DNA from: Auanema rhodensis
Taxonomy: Eukaryota > Nematoda > Chromadorea > Rhabditida > Rhabditidae
Assembly (NCBI GenBank): GCA_964057225.1
Contig: OZ059895.1
Location: forward strand, 12,090,001-12,154,000
Reading direction: 5' to 3'
Length of the DNA: 64,000 bases
Part shown: piece by piece, positions 51,792 through 61,323 of the stretch
Numbering within the stretch: the first letter of the stretch is position 1
Layout of the letters: each line of letters starts with the position of its first letter
Translations under genes and position numbers: made by a program
Notes under the pieces: generated by a model
Seen by the model: the letters and a program-made list of their open reading frames with translations, nothing else
Database searches by the model: none
What the model was told of the DNA's origin: nothing

Positions 51792-52100
51792 ATGAGTGGT
51801 CGTATTTTGTCAAATTACAACTTTTTATCTTCTTGTGCCAAAACCCCTTGTTCTGTTTCCTCATTTTCTTTTTCACAAATTGAAATTATTGTTGAAATTG
51901 TATTTAATATTGTGAAAAATAATAATTTTCTCTTAACTAACAAGGAATATAAAACCCTTTTGCCCATATCCTCATTATTACGTCAAATAGCTTTGATACG
52001 CACACCCGAAAAGGCTAAAACTTTATTGGCAACGATTTCACACAAACAATTGAAAACAATAGTTTCATGTGGAATTGCTTATTTTGGTTTTAAAAGATGA
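51792..52100 (+). CDS. Small conserved Polinton protein
   Basis: 102 codons, 12 bp after the ATPase stop and overlapping the next gene by ATGA. It has a Ser/Cys/Phe-rich start and a helical C-terminal half (LLRQIALIRTPEKAKTLLAT). It resembles a short Polinton protein of unknown role found near the ATPase. The family match is from pattern memory, so moderate confidence. Confidence 0.5.
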   Translation: MSGRILSNYNFLSSCAKTPCSVSSFSFSQIEIIVEIVFNIVKNNNFLLTNKEYKTLLPISSLLRQIALIRTPEKAKTLLATISHKQLKTIVSCGIAYFGFKR

Positions 52101-52834
52101 AACTCAATCATAAATATCGTCTAATACCTGTTGATGATGAAACGCTGAATATAGACAAGTTTGATGCTGAATTGAAGCTCTTACGAGAGAATAAATCTAT
52201 ACCCGATTATAAAAAGGCTGAACTATACGAAGACTTGATTACCCGTCTCAAAAACTATAGAGAAAGCATAGATGCGCCTATATCAGTACAAGTGGAAAAT
52301 GCTGATCCACCATTATTGCCAGAATACAAGCTGCCACGAAAGTACAACGATCTGTGGGAAAGATTTCCAGAGGTGCGTACAAACAAAAATAACCAACTTG
52401 TGATTAATAATGAGCCCGTACCTAACACAAATATTACAAAAATTTTGGATTTTGTACTGGATAAAACAAAAACGGAACCCAATGGATTTTCAGTATTAGC
52501 CAAATTCTTAGCCAGTAATGGGGTCTCTAGCCCTAATAAGAAGGCAAAAAATGTAGAGCCTGCCGTCAGTAACAAGGATTCAGTTGATCCCGTGCCTACA
52601 TCCACATCGGCTGTCACAGACTTGGATGCTACTATTAATATATTACCTAGAACACCACGTCACCGTAAGGCTGTTATTCGATATTCACCCTCTCCGCGTC
52701 GTACATTCAAATCCAAAGCTATAAATAAAAAGGCAAAACCCGCTGACACTGGTGAATCATATTACACACCTCAGGCGGGAGAAACACAGAATGGCAAAGG
52801 CCGTAAACGATTCTACATTAGATTATGGAAGTAA
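52097..52834 (+). CDS. Polinton-encoded protein of unknown function
   Basis: 245 codons. The N-terminal 70 residues are helical and charged (KYRLIPVDDETLNIDKFDAE). The middle is a disordered Pro/Ser/Lys region; the C-terminal tail is strongly basic (RYSPSPRRTFKSKAINKKAK, ending GKGRKRFYIRLWK). The start overlaps the upstream stop, and the end overlaps the integrase start at 52791. It may bind DNA or capsid. Confidence 0.5.
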   Translation: MKLNHKYRLIPVDDETLNIDKFDAELKLLRENKSIPDYKKAELYEDLITRLKNYRESIDAPISVQVENADPPLLPEYKLPRKYNDLWERFPEVRTNKNNQLVINNEPVPNTNITKILDFVLDKTKTEPNGFSVLAKFLASNGVSSPNKKAKNVEPAVSNKDSVDPVPTSTSAVTDLDATINILPRTPRHRKAVIRYSPSPRRTFKSKAINKKAKPADTGESYYTPQAGETQNGKGRKRFYIRLWK

Positions 52835-52961
52835 TGTTTTGGAGAACATTTATTATAATATTAAGCATCCAGCTTATTATACGTCTGCCAAAAATCTATT
52901 ATTGGTGTCGAAGGTACAATATTCTCTACATCAACAAGAGCGGAACGCTTCATGTTTGTAG
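52791..52961 (+). pseudogene. INT: Truncated retroviral-type integrase of the Polinton
   Basis: 56 codons from ATG 52791. LENIYYNIKHPAYYTSAKNL matches the extreme N-terminus of Polinton integrases (the IYYDP..P.S..G pattern). After about 20 more residues the reading stops. The zinc domain and D,D,E core are nowhere in 52962-54084, so the gene is a stub. Confidence 0.6.
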
Positions 52962-54084
52962 CTCAATTGGAGGCTTTTCCTAAACAACAACGAACTTTTA
53001 CGTCTAAGGTCCAAGTAGAGTAGAGGAAAGTCCTAGCAGCAGTCTGTTGACGTTGGATCAGATCGTCGACTTGTTGGCAGAGGTGGATCGGCGAAAAGAC
53101 TTGTTGACAGAGCTGGATCGTAGAGTCGACTTGTTGGCGGAGCTGAAATGCAAATTTCGGTCTTAAAAATTTTGCCACCTTTTATACAAACGTTGTTGTA
53201 AAGCTATACCCACTCCGCCTCTTTCACAAAACAGTTGACTGCTGTATGCGGCTTTTTTATTTGTTATATATTACAACAAATATATGCATTTATACATTAA
53301 TTAGCAGTTTGTTGCGCAAACAGCTGCCAAATGCGCTAAAATACACCGATTGGGCCAACAGTTGCCGGATTAACAACCTGTAAACTATCCGCTTATTAAT
53401 TACTTGTTACATCATTCGATTTCGTAAATACAAATATTTAACAATAATTCAACTCATTTGTGACAAGTCCCTATACAATAACAACTGTCATCAAAAATTG
53501 TGGAAGATTACAATAGGATCGTTTAATATTGTATTCATATTCTTATTATAACAGCTGTGGTACACTCTTACTTTTAGGGAACACTAATTCAAAATGTTGG
53601 ATCCTACTGAGGAAACGCAGGATTGTTGCGAAAAACAGACTTGTACACATCCGATTACAAGTACAACATTTCCAGACACTTTGTAAAAAAGAAACTCTTA
53701 CAAAATGTTAACACATGTTCTAATTTTAAATGAAAATTTATTGTTCAATAAATATATTACGAAACATTTATTCTATTCTTGAACATAGTTATGAAATACA
53801 TTAGCTATCAGAACATTTATAAACTATTAGGGCTACAACAACAATTACTTTAAAGTAACATTTTTGATGTTAAAAAGTTTGAAAATATTTGTATATACTC
53901 ATGACCCCTTGGCATAGTAAGTATTCTTTAGCGTTATGGGTACATGTGGTGTACAGCTATTTATCATATTTTTATGAACACAACTTTTGCCATGTGGTAC
54001 ATGTGTAGTGCACCTGTTTTAACGATCTTATCGAATTAACCTTCGATATGTGTTTCATTAAATTTAGTTTAAATATTTAGTACT
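52962..54084. other. Non-coding right interior of the Polinton
   Basis: No credible gene. It contains about three 30-36-bp tandem repeats (GACTTGTTGRCRGAGSTGGA) at 53050-53150, and near the right end a block shared with the left side (CATGACCCCTTGGCATAG, inverted match at 41197-41216) with one TATCGAA dyad at 54029-54048. Confidence 0.6.
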
Positions 54085-54662
54085 TCTTATCGAATTAACC
54101 TTCGATATGAGTTCCATTGATTAACCCATAAGAGGTACGGTGAACATATTAATTAGCTTTTATATAAATTCAAATTTTATAAATTAAAACAAAAACAATA
54201 TATATTAAAAAGTTTATTCAAATGTATATATATTAAAAATACATTTAAAAGGAGATAATTTTAATAATATTTTAAAAATATATAAAATACATTTAAAAAG
54301 AAATAATTGAATAGTAATATTTAAAACATATATAAATATTAAAAATACATTTAAAAAGAAATAATTTTGAAAATATTTACAAATACAACTAACAAATATA
54401 TAAATAATAAAAATTCATTTAAAAATAGATTAAAAAATAATTTTAAAAAAGCTTTTAAAGAAAAAATCATGCATTTTGATTCATGCGCAGGCTCGAGAGC
54501 CTGCCTCGGGAGGAAAAGTATATTTTTGACAGCTGACGCCGAAAATATGATTTTGACAGCTGACGCCCCCAAAAGTATGATTTTAGCAGCTGACGCCCTC
54601 AAAGGTATGTTTTTAGCAACTGTTTGGGGGCGTGGTTAGTAAATTCGGCATGGCTCTCTACT
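54085..54662 (-). repeat. Right terminal inverted repeat of the Polinton
   Basis: 578 bp, inverted copy of 39548-40126, ending GGCATGGCTCTCTACT. It carries the same four CAGYTG subrepeats and a TATCGAA dyad at 54088-54107. Confidence 0.94.
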
Positions 54663-54978
54663 GCCGTAAGCTTTTCAAATTTTTTTAACGATCATACCAC
54701 GTTGAAAGTACGCCATGCAGCTGATTTTCAATTTTATCTCTTCCGTAACAAATGTTTTCAATTTTCCAGCAGTTTTACTTAGATAGCTATTGAAACAAAC
54801 GTTGTTTAAACACTATACAACTGTGAAACCTTTTTTAATTTATTGTATTTGGATCTCATAAGATTTGATATCATCGAGGGATTTAGATGTAACGTAGAAA
54901 AATACATAACTAACATGAAATTGGAAAAAAAACAATAACGAGGATAAGTATGTAAATCATTGAATATCAGATATTTTC

Positions 54979-55096
54979 GCTTACGACCATACCACGTTGA
55001 AAGTACGCCATCCCGTCCGATCTGGCAAGTCAAGCAACGTTGAGCCCGGTTAGTACTTGGATCGGAGACGGCTTGGGAATCCCGGGTGCCGTAAGC
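54979..55096 (+). rRNA. 5S ribosomal RNA
   Basis: Full-length 5S gene of the GTTGAGCCC type with TTTT terminator. Confidence 0.94.
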
Positions 55097-55507
55097 TTTT
55101 CAAATTTTTTTAACGATCATACCACGTTGAAAGTACGCCATGCAGCTGATTTTCAATTTTATCTCTTCCGTAACAAATGTTTTCAATTTTCCAGCAGTTT
55201 TACTTAGATAGCTCAACCCAAGGCATTAAAATATCTTCAATCTTATTTCTATATTACAGTTATAAACCAGTAGTTTATGAACCTTCATCTTAACTTTACT
55301 GTTTCTATCTATTTCCTATTGAAACAAACATTGTTTAAACACTATACAACTGTGAAACCTTTTTTAATTTATTGTATTTGGAGCTCATAAGATTTGATAT
55401 CATCGAGGGATTTAGGTGTTACGTAGAAAATTACATAACTAACATGAAATTGGAAAAAAAACAATAACGAGGATAAGTATGTAAATCATTGAATATCAGA
55501 TATTTCC

Positions 55508-55540
55508 GCTTACGACCATACCACGTTGAAAGTACGCCAT
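55508..55540 (+). pseudogene. Headless 5S unit (first 33 nt only)
   Basis: Gene start joined to GCAGCTG; the spacer that follows is also shortened, giving a 260-bp unit. Confidence 0.9.
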
Positions 55541-55767
55541 GCAGCTGATTTTCAATTTTATCTCTTCCGTAACAAATGTTTTCAATTTTCCAGCAGTTTT
55601 ACTTAGATAGCTCAACCCAAGGCATCAAAATATCTTCAATCTTATTTCTTTATTACAGTTATTACAGGGATTTAGATGTAACGTAGAAAATTACATAACT
55701 AACATGAAATTGGAAAAAAAACAATAACGAGGATAAGTATGTAAATCATTGAATATCAGATATTTCC

Positions 55768-55800
55768 GCTTACGACCATACCACGTTGAAAGTACGCCAT
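55768..55800 (+). pseudogene. Headless 5S unit (first 33 nt only)
   Basis: Second headless unit in a row; 399-bp unit. Confidence 0.9.
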
Positions 55801-56166
55801 GCAGCTGATTTTCAATTTTATCTCTTCCGTAACAAATGTTTTCAATTTTCCAGCAGTTTTACTTAGATAGCTCAACCCAAGGCATCAAAATATCTTCAAT
55901 CTTATTTCTTTATTACAGTTATAAACCAGTAGTTTATGAACCTTCATCTTAACTTTACCGTTTTTATCTATTTCCTATTGAAACAAACATTGTTTAAACA
56001 CTATACAACTGTGAAACCTTTTTTAATTTATTGTATTTGGATCTCATAAGATTTGATATCATCGAGGGATTTAGATGTAACGTAGAAAAATACATAACTA
56101 ACATGAAATTGGAAAAAAAACAATAACGAGGATAAGTATGTAAATCATTGAATATCAGATATTTTC

Positions 56167-56284
56167 GCTTACGACCATACCACGTTGAAAGTACGCCATC
56201 CCGTCCGATCTGGCAAGTCAAGCAACGTTGAGCCCGGTTAGTACTTGGATCGGAGACGGCTTGGGAATCCCGGGTGCCGTAAGC
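56167..56284 (+). rRNA. 5S ribosomal RNA
   Basis: Full-length 5S gene of the GTTGAGCCC type. The spacer after it lacks 104 bp, giving a 425-bp unit. Confidence 0.94.
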
Positions 56285-56591
56285 TTTTCAAATTTTTTTA
56301 ACGATCATACCACGTTGAAAGTACGCCATGCAGCTGATTTTCAATTTTATCTCTTCCGTAACAAATGTTTTCAATTTTCCAGCAGTTTTACTTAGATAGC
56401 TATTGAAACAAACGTTGTTTAAACACTATACAACTGTGAAACCTTTTTTAATTTATTGTATTTGGATCTCATAAGATTTGATATCATCGAGGGATTTAGA
56501 TGTAACGTAGAAAAATACATAACTAACATGAAATTGGAAAAAAAACAATAACGAGGATAAGTATGTAAATCATTGAATATCAGATATTTTC

Positions 56592-56709
56592 GCTTACGAC
56601 CATACCACGTTGAAAGTACGCCATCCCGTCCGATCTGGCAAGTCAAGCAACGTTGAGCCCGGTTAGTACTTGGATCGGAGACGGCTTGGGAATCCCGGGT
56701 GCCGTAAGC
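56592..56709 (+). rRNA. 5S ribosomal RNA
   Basis: Full-length 5S gene of the GTTGAGCCC type; duplicate of 54979 in the 1,613-bp repeat. Confidence 0.94.
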
Positions 56710-57120
56710 TTTTCAAATTTTTTTAACGATCATACCACGTTGAAAGTACGCCATGCAGCTGATTTTCAATTTTATCTCTTCCGTAACAAATGTTTTCAAT
56801 TTTCCAGCAGTTTTACTTAGATAGCTCAACCCAAGGCATTAAAATATCTTCAATCTTATTTCTATATTACAGTTATAAACCAGTAGTTTATGAACCTTCA
56901 TCTTAACTTTACTGTTTCTATCTATTTCCTATTGAAACAAACATTGTTTAAACACTATACAACTGTGAAACCTTTTTTAATTTATTGTATTTGGAGCTCA
57001 TAAGATTTGATATCATCGAGGGATTTAGGTGTTACGTAGAAAATTACATAACTAACATGAAATTGGAAAAAAAACAATAACGAGGATAAGTATGTAAATC
57101 ATTGAATATCAGATATTTTC

Positions 57121-57153
57121 GCTTACGACCATACCACGTTGAAAGTACGCCAT
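57121..57153 (+). pseudogene. Headless 5S unit (first 33 nt only)
   Basis: Duplicate of the headless unit at 55508. Confidence 0.9.
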
Positions 57154-57380
57154 GCAGCTGATTTTCAATTTTATCTCTTCCGTAACAAATGTTTTCAATT
57201 TTCCAGCAGTTTTACTTAGATAGCTCAACCCAAGGCATCAAAATATCTTCAATCTTATTTCTTTATTACAGTTATTACAGGGATTTAGATGTAACGTAGA
57301 AAATTACATAACTAACATGAAATTGGAAAAAAAACAATAACGAGGATAAGTATGTAAATCATTGAATATCAGATATTTCC

Positions 57381-57413
57381 GCTTACGACCATACCACGTT
57401 GAAAGTACGCCAT
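57381..57413 (+). pseudogene. Headless 5S unit (first 33 nt only)
   Basis: Duplicate of the headless unit at 55768. Confidence 0.9.
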
Positions 57414-57779
57414 GCAGCTGATTTTCAATTTTATCTCTTCCGTAACAAATGTTTTCAATTTTCCAGCAGTTTTACTTAGATAGCTCAACCCAAGGCATCA
57501 AAATATCTTCAATCTTATTTCTTTATTACAGTTATAAACCAGTAGTTTATGAACCTTCATCTTAACTTTACCGTTTTTATCTATTTCCTATTGAAACAAA
57601 CATTGTTTAAACACTATACAACTGTGAAACCTTTTTTAATTTATTGTATTTGGATCTCATAAGATTTGATATCATCGAGGGATTTAGATGTAACGTAGAA
57701 AAATACATAACTAACATGAAATTGGAAAAAAAACAATAACGAGGATAAGTATGTAAATCATTGAATATCAGATATTTTC

Positions 57780-57897
57780 GCTTACGACCATACCACGTTG
57801 AAAGTACGCCATCCCGTCTGATCTGGCAAGTCAAGCAACGTTGAGCCCGGTTAGTACTTGGATCGGAGACGGCTTGGGAATCCCGGGTGCCGTAAGC
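57780..57897 (+). rRNA. 5S ribosomal RNA
   Basis: Full-length 5S gene of the GTTGAGCCC type with a private CCCGTCTGATC. Confidence 0.93.
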
Positions 57898-58308
57898 TTT
57901 TCAAATTTTTTTAACGATCATACCACGTTGAAAGTACGCCATGCAGCTGATTTTCAATTTTATCTCTTCCGTAACAAATGTTTTCAATTTTCCAGCAGTT
58001 TTACTTAGATAGCTCAACCCAAGGCATCAAAAAATCTTCAATCTTATTACTATATTACAGTTATAAACCAGTAGTTTATGAACCTTAATCTTAACTTTAC
58101 TGTTTCTATCTATTTCCTATTAAAACAAACGTTGTTTAAACAATATACAACTGTGAAACCTTTTTTAATTTATTGTATTTGGAGCTCATAAGATTTGATA
58201 TCATCGAGGGATTTAGATGTTACGTAGAAAATTACATAACTAACATGAAATTGGAAAAAAAACAATAACGAGGATAAGTATGTAAATCATTGAATATCAG
58301 ATATTTCC

Positions 58309-58341
58309 GCTTACGACCATACCACGTTGAAAGTACGCCAT
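58309..58341 (+). pseudogene. Headless 5S unit (first 33 nt only)
   Basis: Last unit of the array before BEL element B; gene start joined to GCAGCTG. Confidence 0.9.
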
Positions 58342-58653
58342 GCAGCTGATTTTCAATTTTATCTCTTCCGTAACAAATGTTTTCAATTTTCCAGCAGTTT
58401 TACTCAGATAGCTCAACCCAAGGCATCAAAATATCTTCAATCTTATTTCTTTATTACAGTTAAAAACCAGTAGTTTATGAACCTTCATCTTAACTTCACT
58501 GTTTCTATCTATTTCCTATTAAAACAAACGTTGTTTAAACACTATACAACTGTGAAACCTTTTTTAATTTATTGTATTTGGAGCTCAGAAGATTCAATAT
58601 CATCGAGGGATTTAGATGTAACGTGGAAAATTACATAACTAACATGAAATTGG

Positions 58654-58903
58654 TGTGGCAATATACCACAAGTGTATAGTATGGTTGGAAGTAAAACACA
58701 AAGCGAATATGTAGAAAAGGGTTTATTGATGAATTAACAAGACAAGCACGGAATAAAATCACTGACTGCGAACGTTGAAAATGTAAGACTGATCTCTTCT
58801 CGTGGGCGGTCGTCAGCCTGAAACAAAGAGTTAGTCATGCCACATGTATAACACAACATGTGGTATGGATAAAAATTACTTAGGAAGTTAGAAGAAAGAA
58901 GAA

Positions 58904-58963
<60 letters not shown>

Positions 58964-59029
58964 AGGAGAAACAAATAAAACAATTGTTGAAGATAAAAAA
59001 TTATACAAACTCACTCGCTTATCGCGACA
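58654..59029 (-). repeat. 3' LTR of BEL/Pao element B
   Basis: 376 bp, TG...CA on the minus strand, starting TGTCGCGATAAGCGAG at 59029. Homologous to 1909-2303 but diverged. GA microsatellite at about 58909-58961. The outer flank is ...GAAATTGG of the 5S spacer. Confidence 0.88.
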
Positions 59030-59059
59030 CTCCCGGCAATGCGAGAATGAGAAGAAGGC

Positions 59060-59572
59060 CTACAAAGGTCTTTTACGTTTTATATCTCCACAAACCACTC
59101 CATGATGCGTATCCGCCTTACATCTATAGCAGGATACCTCGCATATCGCTGGATGTTTTTGATTCAAACATCGGATGCATAACCCCAGTTCCAGAAGACG
59201 GAGAGTGCGTTCCGGTGAGGAAGGATAAATCGGACAGGCCGCAGTACGGTGCCCATCAGCTGTCGGTTTATTGCAGAATAAACATGAAGCTTTAGGAGCA
59301 GTCTGAATGGTCAAATTGTCTAGTTTCAGATTTAACGAATGTTGAATATTGTCCAGTCGTTCGGATAGATGGTTCACCGCGCTAGCTAGGTGCTCGTAGA
59401 GCCTCTTTTCAAGCACAATTAGTTGCCTCAGATTGGCAGCAGTGTTAGGTAGATGGGAATATTTTTTGAGCTCTTCCTCAAAGGAAGCATTCTCAATAAT
59501 ATTCGAGACAATATCTTCCATTTTCATGGAATATAGGAAAGACATGAGCTGCATCCTTATATGCATGTTCAC
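59060..59572 (-). CDS. Zinc-knuckle ORF at the 3' end of BEL element B
   Basis: 170 codons ending 30 bp before the 3' LTR. The N-terminal half is helical with a possible coiled coil (EKRLYEHLASAVNHLSERLD). The C-terminal half is a Cys/His cluster, CLFCNKP, HRTAAC, CIRC, KHPAIC, CYRC and HHGVVC, with the same spacing logic as the Gag knuckles of element A. It is a second Gag-like nucleic-acid-binding module in an unusual place, downstream of env. It could be an accessory protein or a remnant of another element's gag. No DUF1759 core is visible. Confidence 0.6.
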   Translation of the reverse strand: MNMHIRMQLMSFLYSMKMEDIVSNIIENASFEEELKKYSHLPNTAANLRQLIVLEKRLYEHLASAVNHLSERLDNIQHSLNLKLDNLTIQTAPKASCLFCNKPTADGHRTAACPIYPSSPERTLRLLELGLCIRCLNQKHPAICEVSCYRCKADTHHGVVCGDIKRKRPL

Positions 59573-59868
59573 ATCTGGACTTTAAACGCTGATTAACATC
59601 TATTAGTTTATTGTACAATGGTGTGTTTAGGTTATCTTGTTACAGATACAATGAATTTTAGAGCCTGTACAAAAGGTTATGTGTTATGTAACTGAGTTGG
59701 ATAAAAGAAACTTGATACTACCATAAATTGAAAAGAAAGAAAAACAATGATATTGTTTTATTACAATGGTTATATTCGTACATAATGCTTTCTTTTTCTT
59801 TTGTTTCATTATTATTTCAATTTTTAATTTTAAATTTTATCTCCACAAGAAATTCTTCTCTTATGCTT
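59573..59868. other. AT-rich gap between zinc-knuckle ORF and envelope ORF
   Basis: About 300 bp with no feature I can support. Confidence 0.5.
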
Positions 59869-61323
59869 TTAAAATCTTTGATCCCGAAATAAGGCTTTTG
59901 ATTTTATCCACATTGTGAATATCCTGGTAGCTATCCATTGTGTGGTTAAGACTGTATTCAAAACTACACAGTACATGATGGGTGTACATGCCACATATCC
60001 TATGGTGGCGGTTATTGCAACGCCTATCAATATGATTCCCAACTTTGATAAAATTAACTTGAAGATTGGAGCAAAGTCAATGGATTTGGATTCTGTACCC
60101 TTACTTGAGTCACTTTCGTTTATTTCATCTATGCTTGCTATGTGATGTAATATTCCTTTAATAATGATCTTAATTTTTTTATTGTCGCATGTGGTATAGC
60201 ATAATTCATCAATCTGAGAATTTTCTCTTTTCATTGTTACTTTTGTGATTGCTACTTTTGGAGAGCATTTTATCATGAATACTTCTTTTTGACATTCGAT
60301 AGAAACCCATGTTTCTTCTGCCGTAAGGCATTGGAATTCTGCGAATGCACCCTGCCCGCAGGAGTAGCAACCTGATAGTTTTGTCAGGGCAGGTGCGCAA
60401 GGCAAATTGTTGGAGAAGATCACTGAGTTTAAGAATAGGGATGAATCGACCGTAACTAAATTTTCGTCTAAATTCGTAGAGAATGATAACGTGTTATCTT
60501 TAGTTTTAAAGTTTTGGTTAGGAGATTTTATGTCTGATGTATTGGACATTTTTTCAAAAGTAGGGGTATCACACCTACATTTTATGTCATCAAATCTATT
60601 GAATGTGCAAGGGCAGAATGAGGATACTGTACAGTTATTAAAATGTTTTAATGCGGCTTCCTCTGTTCCACATTGAATTATTCCCTTTGTGTGTATATCC
60701 GTAATGTACGTGTTTTCTTTGGAGGAAAAAAATAATTTTGTGTACATTTCTGGAGGAGGTTGTGATTGTGATAACGTTGTTATATTGAAAAGTTGTTCAC
60801 GATTTTTCGTGTAAGGTTGTAGAGTGATATTGTAATTATTTTTCTGCTGGAGTAATGTTGTTTCTATATTAAATACGGTTTGGGTGGACCAACTATCACA
60901 AGTATAGACTTCGTATACTTCCTCAGTGACGGGTATATGCTCTATTTTGTAGAAAAGGCACGGATCTGTCCAAATCATAGGACATGTGTAAAATCTCGCT
61001 GACGATGTGAAGCAACCTGATTGTGAAGGGAACGTATATGGTTGTAGTTCCTCGATTTTATTATGAAGCGAGTTAGTTTCACATGTTCCGTCACACGAGC
61101 CCCGGTGACGGCATCGTAATATGCTCAATATGTTGACGGTTGTCTGTCTAGTGAAGTATCTAGTATTCTTCTGGCAGACATGTTCAGTATATAGTTTAGT
61201 TATTTTAAATTGACCAATTTCATGGTTAGAATGCGTTATGGTAATGCATAATTGTTTTGTTCCGGGAGAAAATATGATATCTTGACTGTATTCGTGATAA
61301 CAAGCTACGTTGTCGTGTCGCAT
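59869..61323 (-). CDS. env: Phlebovirus-type envelope glycoprotein (Gc-like) of BEL element B
   Basis: 484-codon ORF. Cys-rich ectodomain with RCRHRGSCDGTC followed by a GCF segment near residues 70-110, the pattern of class II fusion glycoproteins of phleboviruses captured by nematode BEL elements (Tas type). A second conserved block GCYSCGQGAFAEFQC lies near residue 320. A hydrophobic membrane anchor (FKLILSKLGIILIGVAITAT and following) is near residues 420-455, with a short tail after it. The ORF lacks its own signal peptide. The signal-like segment is in the upstream ORF, in another frame with a 19-bp overlap, so a frameshift has probably separated them or the two are made from separate starts. 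Confidence 0.75.
   Translation of the reverse strand: MRHDNVACYHEYSQDIIFSPGTKQLCITITHSNHEIGQFKITKLYTEHVCQKNTRYFTRQTTVNILSILRCRHRGSCDGTCETNSLHNKIEELQPYTFPSQSGCFTSSARFYTCPMIWTDPCLFYKIEHIPVTEEVYEVYTCDSWSTQTVFNIETTLLQQKNNYNITLQPYTKNREQLFNITTLSQSQPPPEMYTKLFFSSKENTYITDIHTKGIIQCGTEEAALKHFNNCTVSSFCPCTFNRFDDIKCRCDTPTFEKMSNTSDIKSPNQNFKTKDNTLSFSTNLDENLVTVDSSLFLNSVIFSNNLPCAPALTKLSGCYSCGQGAFAEFQCLTAEETWVSIECQKEVFMIKCSPKVAITKVTMKRENSQIDELCYTTCDNKKIKIIIKGILHHIASIDEINESDSSKGTESKSIDFAPIFKLILSKLGIILIGVAITATIGYVACTPIMYCVVLNTVLTTQWIATRIFTMWIKSKALFRDQRF

Larger units (their letters stand above)
39548..54662. mobile_element. Polinton/Maverick DNA transposon
   Basis: 15,115 bp, with terminal inverted repeats of 579 bp (left) and 578 bp (right), ends AG...CT and a perfect 6-bp target duplication GCCGTA. 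All three are hallmarks of Polintons. Gene set: protein-primed family B DNA polymerase (+), major capsid protein (-), PX-like basic protein (-), adenain-like protease remnant (+), C2H2 zinc-finger ORF (+), minor capsid protein with frameshift (-), packaging ATPase (+), two conserved small proteins (+) and a truncated integrase (+). With integrase, protease and minor capsid damaged, this copy should be unable to move or make particles alone. Confidence 0.95.
54663..58653 (+). repeat. Tandem 5S rDNA array, block 4 (4 full genes, 5 headless units)
   Basis: Begins with the Polinton target duplication GCCGTA and the last bases of the split 5S gene. Unit starts are 54979, 55508 (headless), 55768 (headless), 56167, 56592, 57121 (headless), 57381 (headless), 57780 and 58309 (headless). 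The four-unit group of 529, 260, 399 and 425 bp is repeated exactly with a 1,613-bp period. All genes here have GTTGAGCCC. The block ends at AATTGG where BEL element B begins. Confidence 0.95.

Noticed and set aside
53529..53711. 60-codon ORF in the right arm of the Polinton
   Set aside because: No family features and no conserved context; probably chance.
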